Shown: positions 8,261 through 19,872 of the stretch, piece after piece
How the letters are laid out: each line of letters begins with the position of its first letter
Position numbering within the stretch: position 1 is the stretch's first letter
Source: an uncultured Enterobacterales bacterium
GTDB taxonomy: Bacteria; Pseudomonadota; Gammaproteobacteria; Enterobacterales; CALYQQ01
Assembly: GCA_945288535.1 (NCBI GenBank)
Contig: CALYQQ010000006.1
Span: 1 to 64,000, forward strand
Direction of reading: 5' to 3'
DNA: 64,000 bases
Translations under genes and position numbers: made by a program
Notes under the pieces: model-generated
Told to the model about the DNA's origin: nothing
The model's input: only the letters and a program-made list of their open reading frames with translations
Databases searched by the model: none

Positions 8261-10269
8261 AAATAATGAACAACACATTGCCCACTGATGAATATCAATC
8301 TCAACTAATTGTTACACAACAGCAAATGGCAATGCCACCACTGCTTGAATTACAGAATATTTCAAAGATATTTACTAATGGCGATACTGCAACACAAGTA
8401 CTCTTTGATATCTCTCTGAAGATATATCGTGGTGAGATGGTAGCCATTGTAGGCGCATCTGGTTCGGGTAAATCATCATTAATGAATATTCTTGGGTGTC
8501 TTGATGTTGCCAGTAATGGTAGCTATAAGATTGCTGGCAAAGAAACAAAGATGTTAAATGGTGATGAATTATCTACATTACGTCGTAGCCATTTTGGTTT
8601 TATTTTTCAACGTTATCATTTAATTCCTTATCTAACAGCCGCGGAAAATGTAGAAATTCCGGCTCTTTATAATGGTGTTACGGCTCGCCAACGTCATGCC
8701 CGTTCGGCCCAATTATTAGACAAAATTGGACTAGGCCATAAATTAGCAAGCAAACCTAATCAGTTATCAGGTGGTCAACAGCAACGTGTCAGTATATGTC
8801 GTGCATTAATGAATCAGGCAGATGTTATTCTAGCGGATGAACCTACAGGCGCATTAGATAAACAAAGTGGTCACGATGTTTTAAATATCCTTAAAGAGCT
8901 TCATCAACAAGGTAAAACAATTATTATCATTACACATGATCTTAATATTGCTGAAATGGCTGAACGCGTCATTACTATTGATGATGGTCGAATCATGAGT
9001 GATAGTGGTACACATAAACAATCGCTATCACGACAAAAAAACGAAGAAGAAATAATCAGTAGAGGTCAACCTAAAACTGATTGGCGGAGTATTTTCAATA
9101 ATATTTGGCGCTCAATTACAGCAAAACCATTAAGAACATTTTTGACTATGCTCGGCATTATGATTGGTACGGCTGCGGTAATATCTATTGAAGCCATAGG
9201 GACCGGTGCGAAAAATGCTGCCTTATATAAGATCCGTTCATTATCCAGTAATACACTATATCTTTATCCTGGTCGTGAATATAGTGATGATGATACCGCT
9301 GTTAGGTTATTAACACCCTATGATTTAGAAGTATTACAACGAGAAAGCTACATAGATAGCATTACCCCCGTTACAAGTCGTAATGTAAAAGTGAGAACCG
9401 CAACTAAAGAAAATCCGGCATTATTACAAGGTGTAAGTCAGGACTATTTTAGAGTACGCGATTTCAATGTCATTGAGGGGCGTTCATTTACAAATGACGA
9501 TATTTCAAACTATTTAGGAAATGTCGTCATTGATAAGAAAACGCGCAATTATTTATTTGGCAAACGTAAAGCACTTGGCGAACGTATCGATCTCAATAAT
9601 CAACCTGCTGTCATCATTGGCGTAGTTGATTCTAAACCTGGTTTATTTGCTTCTGAAGATAAAACACTTCGTTTTTGGGTAAGTTATAGTGCTGGTATTG
9701 CCCGCTGGTTTGGTTCAGATACTTCTTTTGACCAATTTATTATTCGCTTTAAAGAAGGCGTAAATGCGTATACGGGAGAAAATAGTGTCAAAGATATCAT
9801 GATTCGACAGCACGGATCTGAAGATTTCAGTATGTATAATGCTGACGCTGTATTAAAAACTACAGAAAATGTAAGCCAAATGCTCGCCTTAATGTTAGTC
9901 GCTATTGCTATTGTTGCATTATTAGTAGGTGGAATTGGTGTTATGAATATTATGTTAGTTTCTGTTGTTGAGAGAACACAAGAAATTGGTATTCGTATGG
10001 CTGTCGGTGCCAGACGCCGTGATATCCAACAACAATTTTTAGTTGAATCTGTTTTATTATGTCTACTAGGTGGCTGTATTGGTTTATTTCTTGCGCGTCT
10101 TATTGGTTTAATTTTTTCATTTTTTGTTTCCGAAATTACTCCCGTGTTTTCAATTAATACGATGTTAATAGCTTTTATTAGTTCTAGCTTAATTGGCGTA
10201 CTTTTTGGCTTTATTCCAGCTAGACGTGCATCAATGCTACATCCCTCTTTGGCACTTACTAGAGAATAG
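8257..10269 (+). CDS. MacB-type ABC transporter, ATPase fused to permease
   Basis: 670 residues, compared with 648 for E. coli MacB. There is an extra N-terminal stretch of about 27 residues before the ATPase core LLELQNISKIF. Walker A GASGSGKSS (about 66-74), signature LSGGQQQRVSICRAL (from about 170) and Walker B VILADEPTGALD (from about 190) are intact. After a linker come the first membrane helix (FLTMLGIMIGTAAVISI), the large periplasmic domain and three C-terminal helices with the FtsX-family motif VSVVERTQEIGIRMAVGAR and the ending FGFIPARRAS. MacB moves substrates from the periplasm through MacA and TolC. In this locus it may take the peptide after the C39 exporter has matured it (inference). 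A second in-frame ATG lies three codons in. Confidence 0.92.
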   Translation: MKIMNNTLPTDEYQSQLIVTQQQMAMPPLLELQNISKIFTNGDTATQVLFDISLKIYRGEMVAIVGASGSGKSSLMNILGCLDVASNGSYKIAGKETKMLNGDELSTLRRSHFGFIFQRYHLIPYLTAAENVEIPALYNGVTARQRHARSAQLLDKIGLGHKLASKPNQLSGGQQQRVSICRALMNQADVILADEPTGALDKQSGHDVLNILKELHQQGKTIIIITHDLNIAEMAERVITIDDGRIMSDSGTHKQSLSRQKNEEEIISRGQPKTDWRSIFNNIWRSITAKPLRTFLTMLGIMIGTAAVISIEAIGTGAKNAALYKIRSLSSNTLYLYPGREYSDDDTAVRLLTPYDLEVLQRESYIDSITPVTSRNVKVRTATKENPALLQGVSQDYFRVRDFNVIEGRSFTNDDISNYLGNVVIDKKTRNYLFGKRKALGERIDLNNQPAVIIGVVDSKPGLFASEDKTLRFWVSYSAGIARWFGSDTSFDQFIIRFKEGVNAYTGENSVKDIMIRQHGSEDFSMYNADAVLKTTENVSQMLALMLVAIAIVALLVGGIGVMNIMLVSVVERTQEIGIRMAVGARRRDIQQQFLVESVLLCLLGGCIGLFLARLIGLIFSFFVSEITPVFSINTMLIAFISSSLIGVLFGFIPARRASMLHPSLALTRE

Positions 10270-10723
10270 CTAATGTCAAATAAAAAAACGCTGCTAGATG
10301 TGTTTGTTAATAAAATTAACTTATAAAATAAATTTTCTTAGGGATTCTAAAGATATCATGACATAAAGAATGATAAATATAATTAATAATATTCAATTAT
10401 ATTAGCGATTATTGCTATTTATTTCATTTGAATAACAGCTTAGTTTTGTTCACTTTTAATTAAACAAATGACAAAAATTAAATTGATTTATTGACTATTA
10501 ATGCTATTTTATTTTTTGAGTAATCATCTAGTTATATAAAATGAACTGTTATGTCATCAAAAGAAGCATTTTAGTAATGTAATTTTTCCGATGTAGCACA
10601 AATTAAGTATTACGCTGAAAATAAAACATAGTTCACTAGAAATAGCTGGCTATGTTTTATCAAATCGTTTTTATATATCAACACATAATAAAATTAGTGA
10701 TGCATTTATTTCTTTCGACTTAA
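10270..10723. other. Spacer between the peptide locus and argH
   Basis: No gene seen. It contains an 11-bp perfect inverted repeat, ATAAAACATAG (10621-10631) and CTATGTTTTAT (10650-10660), with an 18-base loop, followed on the plus strand by CAAATCGTTTTTAT. This may terminate the export operon, and argH in the other direction. A 17-codon frame starts at 10273, too short to call. Confidence 0.45.
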
Positions 10724-12103
10724 TTACTCATTTTTTAACTTGTAATGTGCTCGTTCTATAGCACTGGCAACACGCTGTGAGCTTACCCCTCCCTGAGCAC
10801 ATCGCTTTTCTAAACAAGAAGATAACGATAAAATATTATAGACATCATCATCAATAACTGAACATTGTTGTTGTAATTCTGGTAAGGATAATTCCTCTAA
10901 TTTTTTATTTTTTTCAATGGCTTCTAAAACGAGTTGACCAACAATGTGATGGGCTTCACGAAAAGTTACTCCTTTTAAAACCAAATAATCAGCGAGTTCG
11001 GTTGCATTAGTATATCCTTGTAATGCAGCTTCTTTACAACGCTCACGTTTAATCTGTATATCCTCTAAAACTAATGCCGCCATATATAAACAATCATGCC
11101 AACAATCCATCGCAAAGAATAATTCTTCTTTATCTTCTTGCAGATCCTTATTATAGGCTAAAGGCAAGCCTTTCATTGTCATCATCATAGCAGTCAATGC
11201 ACCTTGAACACGACCACATTTACCACGAATAAGCTCAAGTGCATCAGGATTTTTTTTCTGAGGCATTAATGAAGAGCCTGAAGTAACTCTATCTGATAAT
11301 TCAATAAATGCAGCTTCACCGCTATTAAAAAAGATCAAATCTTCGGCAAAGCGAGATAAATGAATCATACTAATTGACGCAATAGATAATAGTTCTAGAA
11401 CATGATCACGTGAAGCAACACTATCCAAACTATTATTAGTTGCGCGAGAAAAACCTAACCAGCCAGCAAGCTGTGCTCTATCAATAGGATAAGTTGTTCC
11501 AGCTAATGCACCACAACCTAACGGACTACTATCCATATGTAATAAGGCATCAGACAATCTGTTACTATCACGTAGTAACATTTCATAATAGGCCATACAC
11601 CAGTGAGCAAATGTTATTGGCTGTGCCCGCTGTAAATGAGTATATCCCGGCATAACCGCATCTTGATTAGCTTCGGCTGTTTTAACTATTGTTTGTTGTA
11701 AATTTTTAATTGCAGCAAGCAGTAGGTTGATTTCGCTTTTGCACCATAATTTAATGTCAGTAGCAATCTGATCATTTCGACTACGGCCCGTATGTAATTT
11801 TTTGCCTAAATCGCCTACCTGGCTGATGAGTTTTTGTTCAACCCAACTATGAATGTCTTCTGCATTACTCGATAAAATAATGGATATATCAGCCCTTACA
11901 TCCACTAACAACTGTTGTAGTGCTTCTTCAATTTTTGCTTGTTCTTGCACAGTTAAAATATTGACAGAAGCTAAAGCTTTTGACCACGCAATAGAACTAA
12001 TAATATCTTGTTCAGCTAAGCGATAATCAAAACGTAAAGAATCATTAAACCGCTTAAATCGTTGATCTGCATCTTGAGTAAAACGACCACCCCATAAAGC
12101 CAT
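10724..12103 (-). CDS. argH: Argininosuccinate lyase
   Basis: Last step of arginine synthesis: cleaves argininosuccinate to arginine and fumarate in the cytosol. 459 residues (E. coli 457). It starts [20 protein letters not shown] as expected and carries the fumarase/aspartase superfamily signature [12 protein letters not shown] with the catalytic serine loop, plus [13 protein letters not shown] and the TYPIDR block. It is the last gene of argC-argB-argG-argH, reading away from argE. A ribosome site (AGGAG) precedes the ATG. Confidence 0.97.
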   Translation of the reverse strand: MALWGGRFTQDADQRFKRFNDSLRFDYRLAEQDIISSIAWSKALASVNILTVQEQAKIEEALQQLLVDVRADISIILSSNAEDIHSWVEQKLISQVGDLGKKLHTGRSRNDQIATDIKLWCKSEINLLLAAIKNLQQTIVKTAEANQDAVMPGYTHLQRAQPITFAHWCMAYYEMLLRDSNRLSDALLHMDSSPLGCGALAGTTYPIDRAQLAGWLGFSRATNNSLDSVASRDHVLELLSIASISMIHLSRFAEDLIFFNSGEAAFIELSDRVTSGSSLMPQKKNPDALELIRGKCGRVQGALTAMMMTMKGLPLAYNKDLQEDKEELFFAMDCWHDCLYMAALVLEDIQIKRERCKEAALQGYTNATELADYLVLKGVTFREAHHIVGQLVLEAIEKNKKLEELSLPELQQQCSVIDDDVYNILSLSSCLEKRCAQGGVSSQRVASAIERAHYKLKNE

Positions 12104-12123
12104 ACTTTTTTCTCCTAAATATG

Positions 12124-12147
12124 CAGGATGATTAATTTATCATCCTG
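12124..12147 (-). other. Hairpin between argG and argH
   Basis: CAGGATGAT (12124-12132) and ATCATCCTG (12139-12147) form a perfect 9-bp stem with a 6-base loop in the 57-base argG-argH gap. There is no T-tract, so it may tune message stability or spacing of expression rather than terminate. Confidence 0.5.
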
Positions 12148-12160
12148 ATATAAATTAATC

Positions 12161-13393
12161 TCATTTATCCTTGGATAGGCTTTTATGATCATTGATAGCA
12201 CGAATACGTGATGATAATGAAAATAGACGAATAAATCCTGCTGCATGACGTTGATCATAAACATCATCTTCACCAAAGGTGGCAAATGCTTCAGAATAGA
12301 GGCTATTAGCTGACCTTTTTTGGATTACCGTGGCTTGACCTTTATATAGCTTGATCACAACTTCACCGTTGATTTCTTGACATAGCGATTCGACCGCAGC
12401 TTGCAACGATTTACGATAAGGTGCAAACCATCGACCATCATATACAATATAAGCCATTTCTAAACCTAATTGTTGACGCCATTTGTAAGAATCACGATCT
12501 AAAACTAATTGTTCAATACCTCGAAATGCTTCCATCATGATAGTACCGCCAGGTGTTTCATAGCAGCCACGTGACTTCATGCCCACCAAGCGATTCTCAA
12601 CAATATCAACGCGGCCGATACCATGTTTAGCACCAAGGTAATTAAGTTTCTCTAAACTTTGCAAAGGTGATAAATATTCACCATTAACATTAATAATCCA
12701 ACCTTTGTCAATAGTCAATGTGACTAATTCTGGATGATCAGGTGCTAGTTCAGGTGCCGTAGTCCAGACCCAACAATCATCGTTTGCCGCGTTCCACGGA
12801 TTTTCTAGAATGCCACCTTCAGTTGATATATGCCATACATTAGCATCACGGCTATATATTTTTTCTAATGACGCGGTAGTGGGAATATTATGTTGTTTTA
12901 GGTAAGCCAGCAATGCTTCACGCGAACGCAAATTCCATTCACGCCAAGGTGCAATAACATTTAATTGCGGTGCTAGCGCAGCATACGTTGTTTCAAAGCG
13001 AACTTGGTCATTACCTTTACCTGTTGCTCCATGCGCTAAGGCATCAGCATTTAAAGAAAGCGCTAATTCAACTTGCGCTTTGGCAATAAGTGGACGGGCC
13101 ATTGATGTTCCTAATAAATAGCTCCCTTCATATAACGCACCTGATTGTAAAACAGGATAAACATAATCATTCACAAATTGATCTCGCAGATCAATAATAT
13201 AGCAAGATGATGCCCCGGAATTTATTGCTTTTTCTTCAATACCCTCTAGATCGCTGCGCTCCTGACCAATATCCGCAACAAATGCAATTACCTCACAATT
13301 ATTATAATGCACTTTTAACCAGGGAATAATTGCCGAAGTATCGAGCCCACCCGAATAGGCTAGAACAACTTTGTTTACGTTCGCTTTTTTCAT
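12161..13393 (-). CDS. argG: Argininosuccinate synthase (short type)
   Basis: Joins citrulline and aspartate with ATP to make argininosuccinate. About 410 residues, the shorter form common in many bacteria, whereas E. coli has a 447-residue form at another locus. Motifs: [14 protein letters not shown] (ATP PP-loop), the KGNDQVRFE block and the [15 protein letters not shown] block. Two ATGs lie at 13399 and 13393; AAGGA ends one base before the first and about seven before the second, so 13393 is chosen. Its position between argB and argH is typical of several Enterobacterales outside Escherichia. Confidence 0.95.
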   Translation of the reverse strand: MKKANVNKVVLAYSGGLDTSAIIPWLKVHYNNCEVIAFVADIGQERSDLEGIEEKAINSGASSCYIIDLRDQFVNDYVYPVLQSGALYEGSYLLGTSMARPLIAKAQVELALSLNADALAHGATGKGNDQVRFETTYAALAPQLNVIAPWREWNLRSREALLAYLKQHNIPTTASLEKIYSRDANVWHISTEGGILENPWNAANDDCWVWTTAPELAPDHPELVTLTIDKGWIINVNGEYLSPLQSLEKLNYLGAKHGIGRVDIVENRLVGMKSRGCYETPGGTIMMEAFRGIEQLVLDRDSYKWRQQLGLEMAYIVYDGRWFAPYRKSLQAAVESLCQEINGEVVIKLYKGQATVIQKRSANSLYSEAFATFGEDDVYDQRHAAGFIRLFSLSSRIRAINDHKSLSKDK

Positions 13394-13472
13394 TATCATA
13401 TCCTTCGATGATGTTATTATTGCAATAATGTGTGCTATGTCATGAATAATTTCATGTTGTTTATGTTAATAA

Positions 13473-14261
13473 TTAATTGATAATACGAGTACCAATCCAT
13501 TTATGATGTTCATAACGATAATTAAATAAATGAGGCAATTTATCCATATTTTGCCAACTTGCGATCATGACTGGCCGCATTAATTGCCTTGTTGCCTCAA
13601 GTGCAGCATTAACTTTAACTTTCATTCCATCAGTAATAATCCCCTCTGCAATTAATTGACTTGCTTTTGCTAAAGATAACTCCGCAATATATTGACCTTT
13701 ATTATCTAAAATACCGCCTACATCAGATAATAAAATCAAATCCGCTTTTAATGTCATCGCTATTGCCGTTGCTGCATGATCAGCATTTACATTCATTAAT
13801 TGTCCGTCGTCTGTAATACCAATAGAGCTAACAATAGGCATATATCCCTTATCAAATAAATGATAAAGTAATTCATCTTGACCTGATTTGGCCTTACCTA
13901 CATATCCAAGTTCATTAGACAATGGCTCAACTTCAACCATATTGCCATCCGCTAAACATAAGCCAATTGTTTTTAATTTAAATTTTTTAGCCACGGCTAA
14001 TAGTGTTTTATTGGCACTGCCTGCTAAAGCACCAACAATAAGATCAATTTGATCATCAGATGTAACCCGTAAGCCTTCCCTTTTGATAACAGGTAATGCT
14101 AACTTTTTCATCAATTTATCAATAAAGCATCCTCCGCCGTGAACAATCACTATAAGTCGTTGATATTGCGAACAACATTGAGATAATGTATGAAAAAGAC
14201 ATTCCATTGCTTTAGAATTATCGAGTAAGACGCCACCCAACTTAATTACTAATGGTGTCAT
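13473..14261 (-). CDS. argB: Acetylglutamate kinase
   Basis: Phosphorylates N-acetylglutamate, the second step of arginine synthesis. 262 residues (E. coli 258). Amino acid kinase fold motifs: [13 protein letters not shown] with the phosphate-binding Lys, [23 protein letters not shown] and [11 protein letters not shown]. Eleven bases separate it from argC, so the two are translated from one message. A short gap follows before argG. Confidence 0.96.
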   Translation of the reverse strand: MTPLVIKLGGVLLDNSKAMECLFHTLSQCCSQYQRLIVIVHGGGCFIDKLMKKLALPVIKREGLRVTSDDQIDLIVGALAGSANKTLLAVAKKFKLKTIGLCLADGNMVEVEPLSNELGYVGKAKSGQDELLYHLFDKGYMPIVSSIGITDDGQLMNVNADHAATAIAMTLKADLILLSDVGGILDNKGQYIAELSLAKASQLIAEGIITDGMKVKVNAALEATRQLMRPVMIASWQNMDKLPHLFNYRYEHHKWIGTRIIN

Positions 14262-14272
14262 TATCTTCCCCC

Positions 14273-15277
14273 TTAAAGTAAGGACTGAGTTTCATGAAAT
14301 CCAAAACGTAAGTTAAAGCATTGGATAGCCTGGGTTGCTGCACCTTTTAATAAATTGTCCTCAGCTGCAACAATAATTATGTATTCACCTTGTATTCTAA
14401 AACCGATATCACAGAAGGGTTGTCTTACAATAGCCTTAATTGATGGTAGATTCTCATCATAAAGACGAATCAGTGGTTTATTTTTATAAGCTTGGGAATA
14501 AACAGCATGAACTCTTTGTGCATTTACACCCGATTTTAATCGGCACGTTATTGTTGCCAAAATACCACGCTCAAAATTACCTAAATGAGGCGTAATAATA
14601 AGTTGAATACCAAGATGGTGGGTTATTTCTGGTCGATGTCGATGAGTAAATAAAGAATAAGGCTGTAAACTTACTTCACAAAAATGCGTTTTTAGGCTTG
14701 CTTTCCGGCCTGCACCACTTACACCACTAACGGCATTAATTACTGGCCATTGCTGTTGGTCTAATAAATGATTTTCGACTAAAGGCTTAAGTGCTAATTG
14801 AGATACTGTAGGATAGCAACCAGGAACAGCAATAAGTTGCGCTTGTTTGAGCGTATCATTTTGCCATTCAGCTAATCCATAAACAGCACTGGCTAATAAT
14901 TGAGGATAATTATGTTGAAAACCATAATATTTTTCATAAAATCCTGGCTGATTAACACGATAAGCACCTGAAAGATCAAACACAATGCATCCTGCATGAA
15001 CAAAAATAGGTACCAAGTCATGACTTATTTCATGAGCTACAGCCAAAAAAACGACATCTACTTCTTTTGCGATAGCATTAATATCATTTAATGGAATCAG
15101 TGGGTGATCAATTCTATTGCGATAATAAGGATAGAGATCTGAAAATAATTTACCTTTATCTTGACTATGCACAGAAACGAGCAAACTATGTAAATGGACT
15201 TTTGGATGTTGATGCAAATATGCAGTTAGTTCCGCACCAACATAACCACTAGCGCCGATAATCGATATAGTTAACAT
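14273..15277 (-). CDS. argC: N-acetyl-gamma-glutamyl-phosphate reductase
   Basis: NADPH-dependent third step of arginine synthesis. 334 residues, the same length as E. coli. Starts [20 protein letters not shown] (Rossmann loop GASGYVG) and carries the catalytic Cys block [14 protein letters not shown] and [11 protein letters not shown]. First gene of the argCBGH operon, divergent from argE; the ArgR boxes lie 136 bases upstream. Confidence 0.97.
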   Translation of the reverse strand: MLTISIIGASGYVGAELTAYLHQHPKVHLHSLLVSVHSQDKGKLFSDLYPYYRNRIDHPLIPLNDINAIAKEVDVVFLAVAHEISHDLVPIFVHAGCIVFDLSGAYRVNQPGFYEKYYGFQHNYPQLLASAVYGLAEWQNDTLKQAQLIAVPGCYPTVSQLALKPLVENHLLDQQQWPVINAVSGVSGAGRKASLKTHFCEVSLQPYSLFTHRHRPEITHHLGIQLIITPHLGNFERGILATITCRLKSGVNAQRVHAVYSQAYKNKPLIRLYDENLPSIKAIVRQPFCDIGFRIQGEYIIIVAAEDNLLKGAATQAIQCFNLRFGFHETQSLL

Positions 15278-15412
15278 GATAGCTCCGTATTCTTGTTAAT
15301 CTAAATGGCTTCACCGCAAAAACCCCTAATCTAGATATAACATCCTGTATTACGCTAACGGAAGATGATATAGAACCTAGATTACTTAATAATAGTCAAT
15401 TACACAACATTT

Positions 15413-15451
15413 TTTGTTTTTTTATTCATAATAATTGAATAAAAAAACAGT
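15413..15451. promoter_or_regulatory. Tandem ArgR operator (two ARG boxes)
   Basis: Two 14-bp cores fit the ArgR consensus TGAAT-N4-ATTCA at 8 of 10 specified positions each: TGTTTTTTTATTCA (15415-15428) and TGAATAAAAAAACA (15436-15449). Their centres are 21 bp apart, the spacing known for the paired 18-bp ARG boxes bound by one ArgR hexamer. They lie between the divergent argC and argE genes, where repression by arginine is expected. Confidence 0.75.
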
Positions 15452-15549
15452 TATGGCACGATTTTTTGGTAATCAAAACTAACTTTATATTCAGATTTTC
15501 TTATTGTAATTAATAGTTATACAACATAATTAAATTAATTCAGTGATAG

Positions 15550-15589
15550 TGAGTTGGTGAGTTGGTGAGTTGGTGAGTTGGTGAGTTGG
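15550..15589. repeat. Five tandem copies of TGAGTTGG
   Basis: An 8-bp unit repeated five times without error in the argC-argE spacer, about 270 bases before argE. Such an array can change copy number by slippage. Whether it lies in a transcribed leader is unknown. Confidence 0.95.
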
Positions 15590-15861
15590 TTTATATATTA
15601 TTTTTATATAATTATTCAATAATTAATTAATACAAATCTGCAAAATAACTTATTCAAGTTTAACAAGAAAAACTAAAATGAATCAGATTATAATGATATT
15701 TTAATAATATATACTATTTGGTTCACAGCTAATTCGATTAAATAATTTTAAAGTGACACTAACGTAATACTTATTGATAGCAATAATGCAATGGTAAGGC
15801 GCATAATAAAAATACCTCACCACAATGATGCAATTATATTCACATGATAAGGTAACTTAAT

Positions 15862-17007
15862 ATGAAATTACCTACTTTCTGGGAAATGTACAGTGCATTG
15901 ATTGCGTTACCCTCAATTAGTTCTCTAGATCCCATGAATGATCAAACAAATAAAGCATTGATTGATTTATTAGCTAACTGGTTTGACGCTTTAGGTTTTC
16001 ATATTGATATTAAGCCCGTACCCAATACACGAAATAAATATAATATGTTAGCTCGTATCGGGCATGGAACTGGGGGACTACTACTATCTGGTCATACCGA
16101 TACCGTTCCTTGTGATGAACATAGATGGCAACATGATCCTTTTAAACTTATAGAAGATGGTGGAAAATTATATGGTTTAGGTAGCGTAGATATGAAAGGA
16201 TTTTTTGTCTTTATTTTGAACACATTACGTCAACTAGATTTACATCTATTGCATAAACCATTATATCTATTAGCGACTGCAGATGAAGAAACCACGATGG
16301 CTGGCGCTCGTTATTTTTCTGAATCAAGTCATTTATGCCCCGATTTAGCGATTATTGGTGAACCTACCTCATTACAACCGGTCTATGCACATAAAGGTTA
16401 TGTCAGTAAAATGATTCAAATTACTGGTCAGTCAGGTCATTCTAGTGATCCTTTTCGAGGCATTAACGCTATAGAACTAATGTATGATATTATCGGTCAG
16501 TTAATGACCTTGAAAAAAGAGTTAAAGAAACGTTATCATAACCCAAGTTTTGCGATCCCATATCCAACGCTCAATTTGGCGAATATTCATGGTGGTGATG
16601 CGGTAAATAGAATATGTGGCTACTGTGAAATGCACATAGATATTCGTCCTATACCAGAATTATCTCTTGTTAAACTTGATAAACTACTAGATGAAACCTT
16701 TAGTCCAATCATGACATCTTGGCCTGAAAGGATCACAATAACAGCATTGGATGATGCTATTCCTGCATATCAATATCCACAAAATTCATCTTTAATTAAG
16801 ACGCTTGAATTATTATCATCAAAACATGCTATAGCCGTTAATTATTGTACTGAAGCACCCTTTATCCAACAGCGTTGTCCAACAATAGTATTAGGACCAG
16901 GATCAATTGAACAGGCTCACCAGCCTGATGAATATTTATCTTGTGCGTTTATTGAACCAACACACCAATTGATGAGTCAGTTAATTTATCAGTTTTGTTA
17001 TAATTAA
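15862..17007 (+). CDS. argE: Acetylornithine deacetylase
   Basis: Removes acetate from N-acetylornithine to give ornithine; M20 family zinc peptidase fold. 381 residues (E. coli 383). Metal-binding and catalytic motifs are present: [25 protein letters not shown] and [11 protein letters not shown]. Starts [20 protein letters not shown] as in E. coli, with AAGGTAA upstream. Divergent from argCBGH and under the same ArgR boxes. Confidence 0.97.
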   Translation: MKLPTFWEMYSALIALPSISSLDPMNDQTNKALIDLLANWFDALGFHIDIKPVPNTRNKYNMLARIGHGTGGLLLSGHTDTVPCDEHRWQHDPFKLIEDGGKLYGLGSVDMKGFFVFILNTLRQLDLHLLHKPLYLLATADEETTMAGARYFSESSHLCPDLAIIGEPTSLQPVYAHKGYVSKMIQITGQSGHSSDPFRGINAIELMYDIIGQLMTLKKELKKRYHNPSFAIPYPTLNLANIHGGDAVNRICGYCEMHIDIRPIPELSLVKLDKLLDETFSPIMTSWPERITITALDDAIPAYQYPQNSSLIKTLELLSSKHAIAVNYCTEAPFIQQRCPTIVLGPGSIEQAHQPDEYLSCAFIEPTHQLMSQLIYQFCYN

Positions 17008-17189
17008 TAACATTTTTAAAATATATTAACATATTACAATTAGCCGTATTATTTAGCTATTATCACGTTGAAAAAGATAAAATTTATTGTTTTTTTTGTA
17101 AAAAATAGATGCATCAGAAACTGGGCGTGGTATAACACTAAGTAATCAATGTAATGAGGTTAACAAATTCAAATTGAATTAGGAATGCT

Positions 17190-19829
17190 ATGAACGAACA
17201 ATATTCAGCAATGCGCAGCAATATCCGTATGCTCGGAACTTTGTTGGGCAATACGATAAAAAGTGCTTTGGGCGAACAAATCTATGAGCGTGTTGAGACG
17301 ATCCGTCGTTTATCTAAATCAGCTCGTTCAGGTAATAAGGCTGATCATAAGAAATTGTTATCCATATTACAAAATTTACCTACAGAAGAATTATTACCTG
17401 TTGCAAAAGCATTTAATCAGTTTCTTAACCTAGTTAATACAGCCGAACAATACCAAGGTATTTCGGCAAAAGGAAATGAGACAACCTATGTCGCTAGCGC
17501 ATTTGAGCAACTAATTCATCGTTTAAAACAAAAAAATATTAATGAAACTGCAATACGTAATGCAATTAATGCGTTATCTATTGATTTAGTTCTAACAGCA
17601 CATCCAACAGAAATTAACCGTCGCTCATTAATCAATCAATTAATAGAAGTTAATAATTGCCTAGAACACCTTGATCATACTGATCTTACAGCCTATGAGC
17701 ATAGAAAGATCATGCGTCGCCTACGTCAATTAGTGGTCCAAACTTGGTATACAGATGAAATTAGAAAAATTCGTCCGACCCCAATCGATGAGGCCAAATG
17801 GGGACTAACGGTTGTCGAAAATAGTTTATGGCAAGGCGTTCCGGCATTTATGCGTGAATTTAATGAACAGCTAAATGAATCTCTACATTATCAGCCTGAT
17901 ATTGACTATACCCCTATTCGCTTTTCCTCTTGGATGGGCGGTGATCGTGATGGTAATCCTTATGTTACAGCAGAAGTGACTCGTCACGTTTTATTACTAG
18001 GTCGCCTAAAAGCAGCGCAGCTCTTTTTACAAGATATTCAGATCTTGGTTACAGAATTATCTATGTCACCTGCTACACCAGAATTATATGAACTTGCTGG
18101 GGGTGAAGACGTTGCTGAACCCTATCGCCAAATTATGAAGCAGTTACGTAGTCAACTCACAAATACCATTGATTACCTTACAAATTGTATTAATGGGCAA
18201 TCTGTATTAAAACCAGCAGATTTACTAGAAAACAATGAACAGTTATGGTATCCGTTATATACCTGCTATACATCGCTTAAAAAATGTGGCATGGAAATTA
18301 TTGCTAATGGACAATTACTCGATACATTACGTCGTATACGTTGTTTTGGTTTACAGTTAATTCGTCTAGATATTCGTCAGGATAGTAGCCGCCATACCGA
18401 TGCTCTTGCTGAAATAACGCGTTATCTCGGTCTTGGTGATTATGCTAGTTGGGCAGAAGCTGATAAACAGGCGTTCCTTATCCGTGAGTTAGCGTCGAAA
18501 CGTCCTTTAATTCCGCATAATTGGCAACCAAGTTTAGAAACACAAGAAGTTATTGATACTTGTAAAGTTATTGCAGAAACACCGCAAGATAATATCGCGG
18601 CTTATGTCATTTCGATGGCAAAAGCGCCTTCAGATGTATTGGCAGTAAATTTATTATTAAAAGAAGCTGGTTGCAGCTATAACTTACCGATAGCGCCATT
18701 ATTTGAAACGCTTGACGATCTGAATAACGCTGAAAGCGTTATGCAACAATTGTTCAATATTGACTGGTATCGCGGTGTTATTCAAGGCAAACAAATGGTC
18801 ATGATCGGTTATTCTGACTCAGCCAAGGACGCAGGTGTATTAGCCGCCTCTTGGGCACAATATCGTGCGCAGGAAGCTTTAATTAACTTATGCCACAAAT
18901 TTGATATTAAATTAACACTTTTCCATGGCCGTGGCGGATCAAATGGTCGTGGTGGCGCACCAGCCTATGAAGCATTACTATCACAACCGCCAGGATCATT
19001 AAAAGGTGGTTTACGTGTTACTGAACAAGGCGAAATGATCCGTTTTAAATTAGGTTTGCCGCAGATTACAGTAAATAGCTTAACACTTTACGCGAACGCT
19101 ATTCTTGAAGCTAATTTATTACCACCACCAGAACCAAAGCAAGAATGGCGCGATCTTATGGATAATTTGTCAGATAGTTCATGTAAGGCCTATCGTAGTA
19201 TTGTTCGTGATAATCCTGATTTTGTACCTTATTTTCGATGCGCTACACCTGAACAAGAATTAAGCAAATTACCACTTGGTTCTCGACCTGCCAAGCGGAA
19301 ACCTTCAGGTGGTGTAGAGAGTTTACGTGCGATCCCATGGATTTTTGCTTGGACCCAAAACCGTTTAATGTTACCAGCCTGGTTAGGTGCTGGTGAAGCA
19401 TTACAACAAGCAATAGATAATGGTAAAAAAGATCAACTTACTGCAATGTGTTGTAACTGGCCTTTCTTTTCTGCTCGAATGGGTATGTTGGAAATGGTTT
19501 ATTCAAAAACAGATCTACAAATCACAGAATATTATGATCAACGCTTGGTAGATGATAAACTCTGGCATTTGGGACAAAAAATGCGAACACAGTTAGCTAA
19601 AGATATTCAAATCGTATTGAGTATTACTAGTGATGAATATCTAATGCAAAAACTACCGGCTATAGCAAACTCTATTGCCTTGCGTAATATTTATACAGAT
19701 CCATTAAATTTACTTCAAGTTGAATTGTTAGCACGTAGTCGCGATCATAAAGAAGCAGAACCGCTCGTTGAACAAGCTCTTATGGTCACAATTTCCGGTA
19801 TTGCTGCAGGTATGCGTAATACTGGCTAA
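17190..19829 (+). CDS. ppc: Phosphoenolpyruvate carboxylase
   Basis: Anaplerotic enzyme making oxaloacetate from phosphoenolpyruvate and bicarbonate. 879 residues (E. coli 883). Both family signatures are visible: [14 protein letters not shown] with the catalytic His, and the glycine-rich [20 protein letters not shown]. The C-terminus ends MRNTG as expected. The sequence starts [20 protein letters not shown] with GGAATG before the ATG. It follows argE as in E. coli, with its own terminator. Confidence 0.98.
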   Translation: MNEQYSAMRSNIRMLGTLLGNTIKSALGEQIYERVETIRRLSKSARSGNKADHKKLLSILQNLPTEELLPVAKAFNQFLNLVNTAEQYQGISAKGNETTYVASAFEQLIHRLKQKNINETAIRNAINALSIDLVLTAHPTEINRRSLINQLIEVNNCLEHLDHTDLTAYEHRKIMRRLRQLVVQTWYTDEIRKIRPTPIDEAKWGLTVVENSLWQGVPAFMREFNEQLNESLHYQPDIDYTPIRFSSWMGGDRDGNPYVTAEVTRHVLLLGRLKAAQLFLQDIQILVTELSMSPATPELYELAGGEDVAEPYRQIMKQLRSQLTNTIDYLTNCINGQSVLKPADLLENNEQLWYPLYTCYTSLKKCGMEIIANGQLLDTLRRIRCFGLQLIRLDIRQDSSRHTDALAEITRYLGLGDYASWAEADKQAFLIRELASKRPLIPHNWQPSLETQEVIDTCKVIAETPQDNIAAYVISMAKAPSDVLAVNLLLKEAGCSYNLPIAPLFETLDDLNNAESVMQQLFNIDWYRGVIQGKQMVMIGYSDSAKDAGVLAASWAQYRAQEALINLCHKFDIKLTLFHGRGGSNGRGGAPAYEALLSQPPGSLKGGLRVTEQGEMIRFKLGLPQITVNSLTLYANAILEANLLPPPEPKQEWRDLMDNLSDSSCKAYRSIVRDNPDFVPYFRCATPEQELSKLPLGSRPAKRKPSGGVESLRAIPWIFAWTQNRLMLPAWLGAGEALQQAIDNGKKDQLTAMCCNWPFFSARMGMLEMVYSKTDLQITEYYDQRLVDDKLWHLGQKMRTQLAKDIQIVLSITSDEYLMQKLPAIANSIALRNIYTDPLNLLQVELLARSRDHKEAEPLVEQALMVTISGIAAGMRNTG

Positions 19830-19844
19830 TATCATATATTGCCT

Positions 19845-19872
19845 ACAATACCGCTTTTTTAGGCGGTATTGT
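19845..19872 (+). terminator. Terminator of ppc
   Basis: ACAATACCGC (19845-19854) and GCGGTATTGT (19863-19872) form a perfect 10-bp stem with an 8-base loop, followed directly by TTTTATTTTG. It begins 15 bases after the ppc stop. Confidence 0.9.

Larger units (their letters stand above)
15278..15861. other. Divergent argC/argE control region
   Basis: A 584-base spacer without a gene. It holds the paired ArgR boxes (15413-15451), an 8-bp x 5 microsatellite (15550-15589), and a TTGACT that reads towards argC (complement of 15394-15399) as a possible -35 element with a poor -10. Confidence 0.6.

Noticed and set aside
3393-10269. Darobactin-type locus
   Set aside because: It shares MacA/MacB-like transporters with a small precursor, but there is no radical SAM enzyme, the core lacks the W-x-W pattern, and a C39 exporter is present instead.
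10273-10326. 17-codon frame MSNKKTLLDVFVNKINL after the MacB-like gene, as a second peptide
   Set aside because: Too short, no Gly-Gly, no clear ribosome site; frames of this size are common by chance.
15550-15589. Origin iterons
   Set aside because: Only five 8-bp units, no DnaA boxes or replication gene nearby; it sits in an arginine promoter region.
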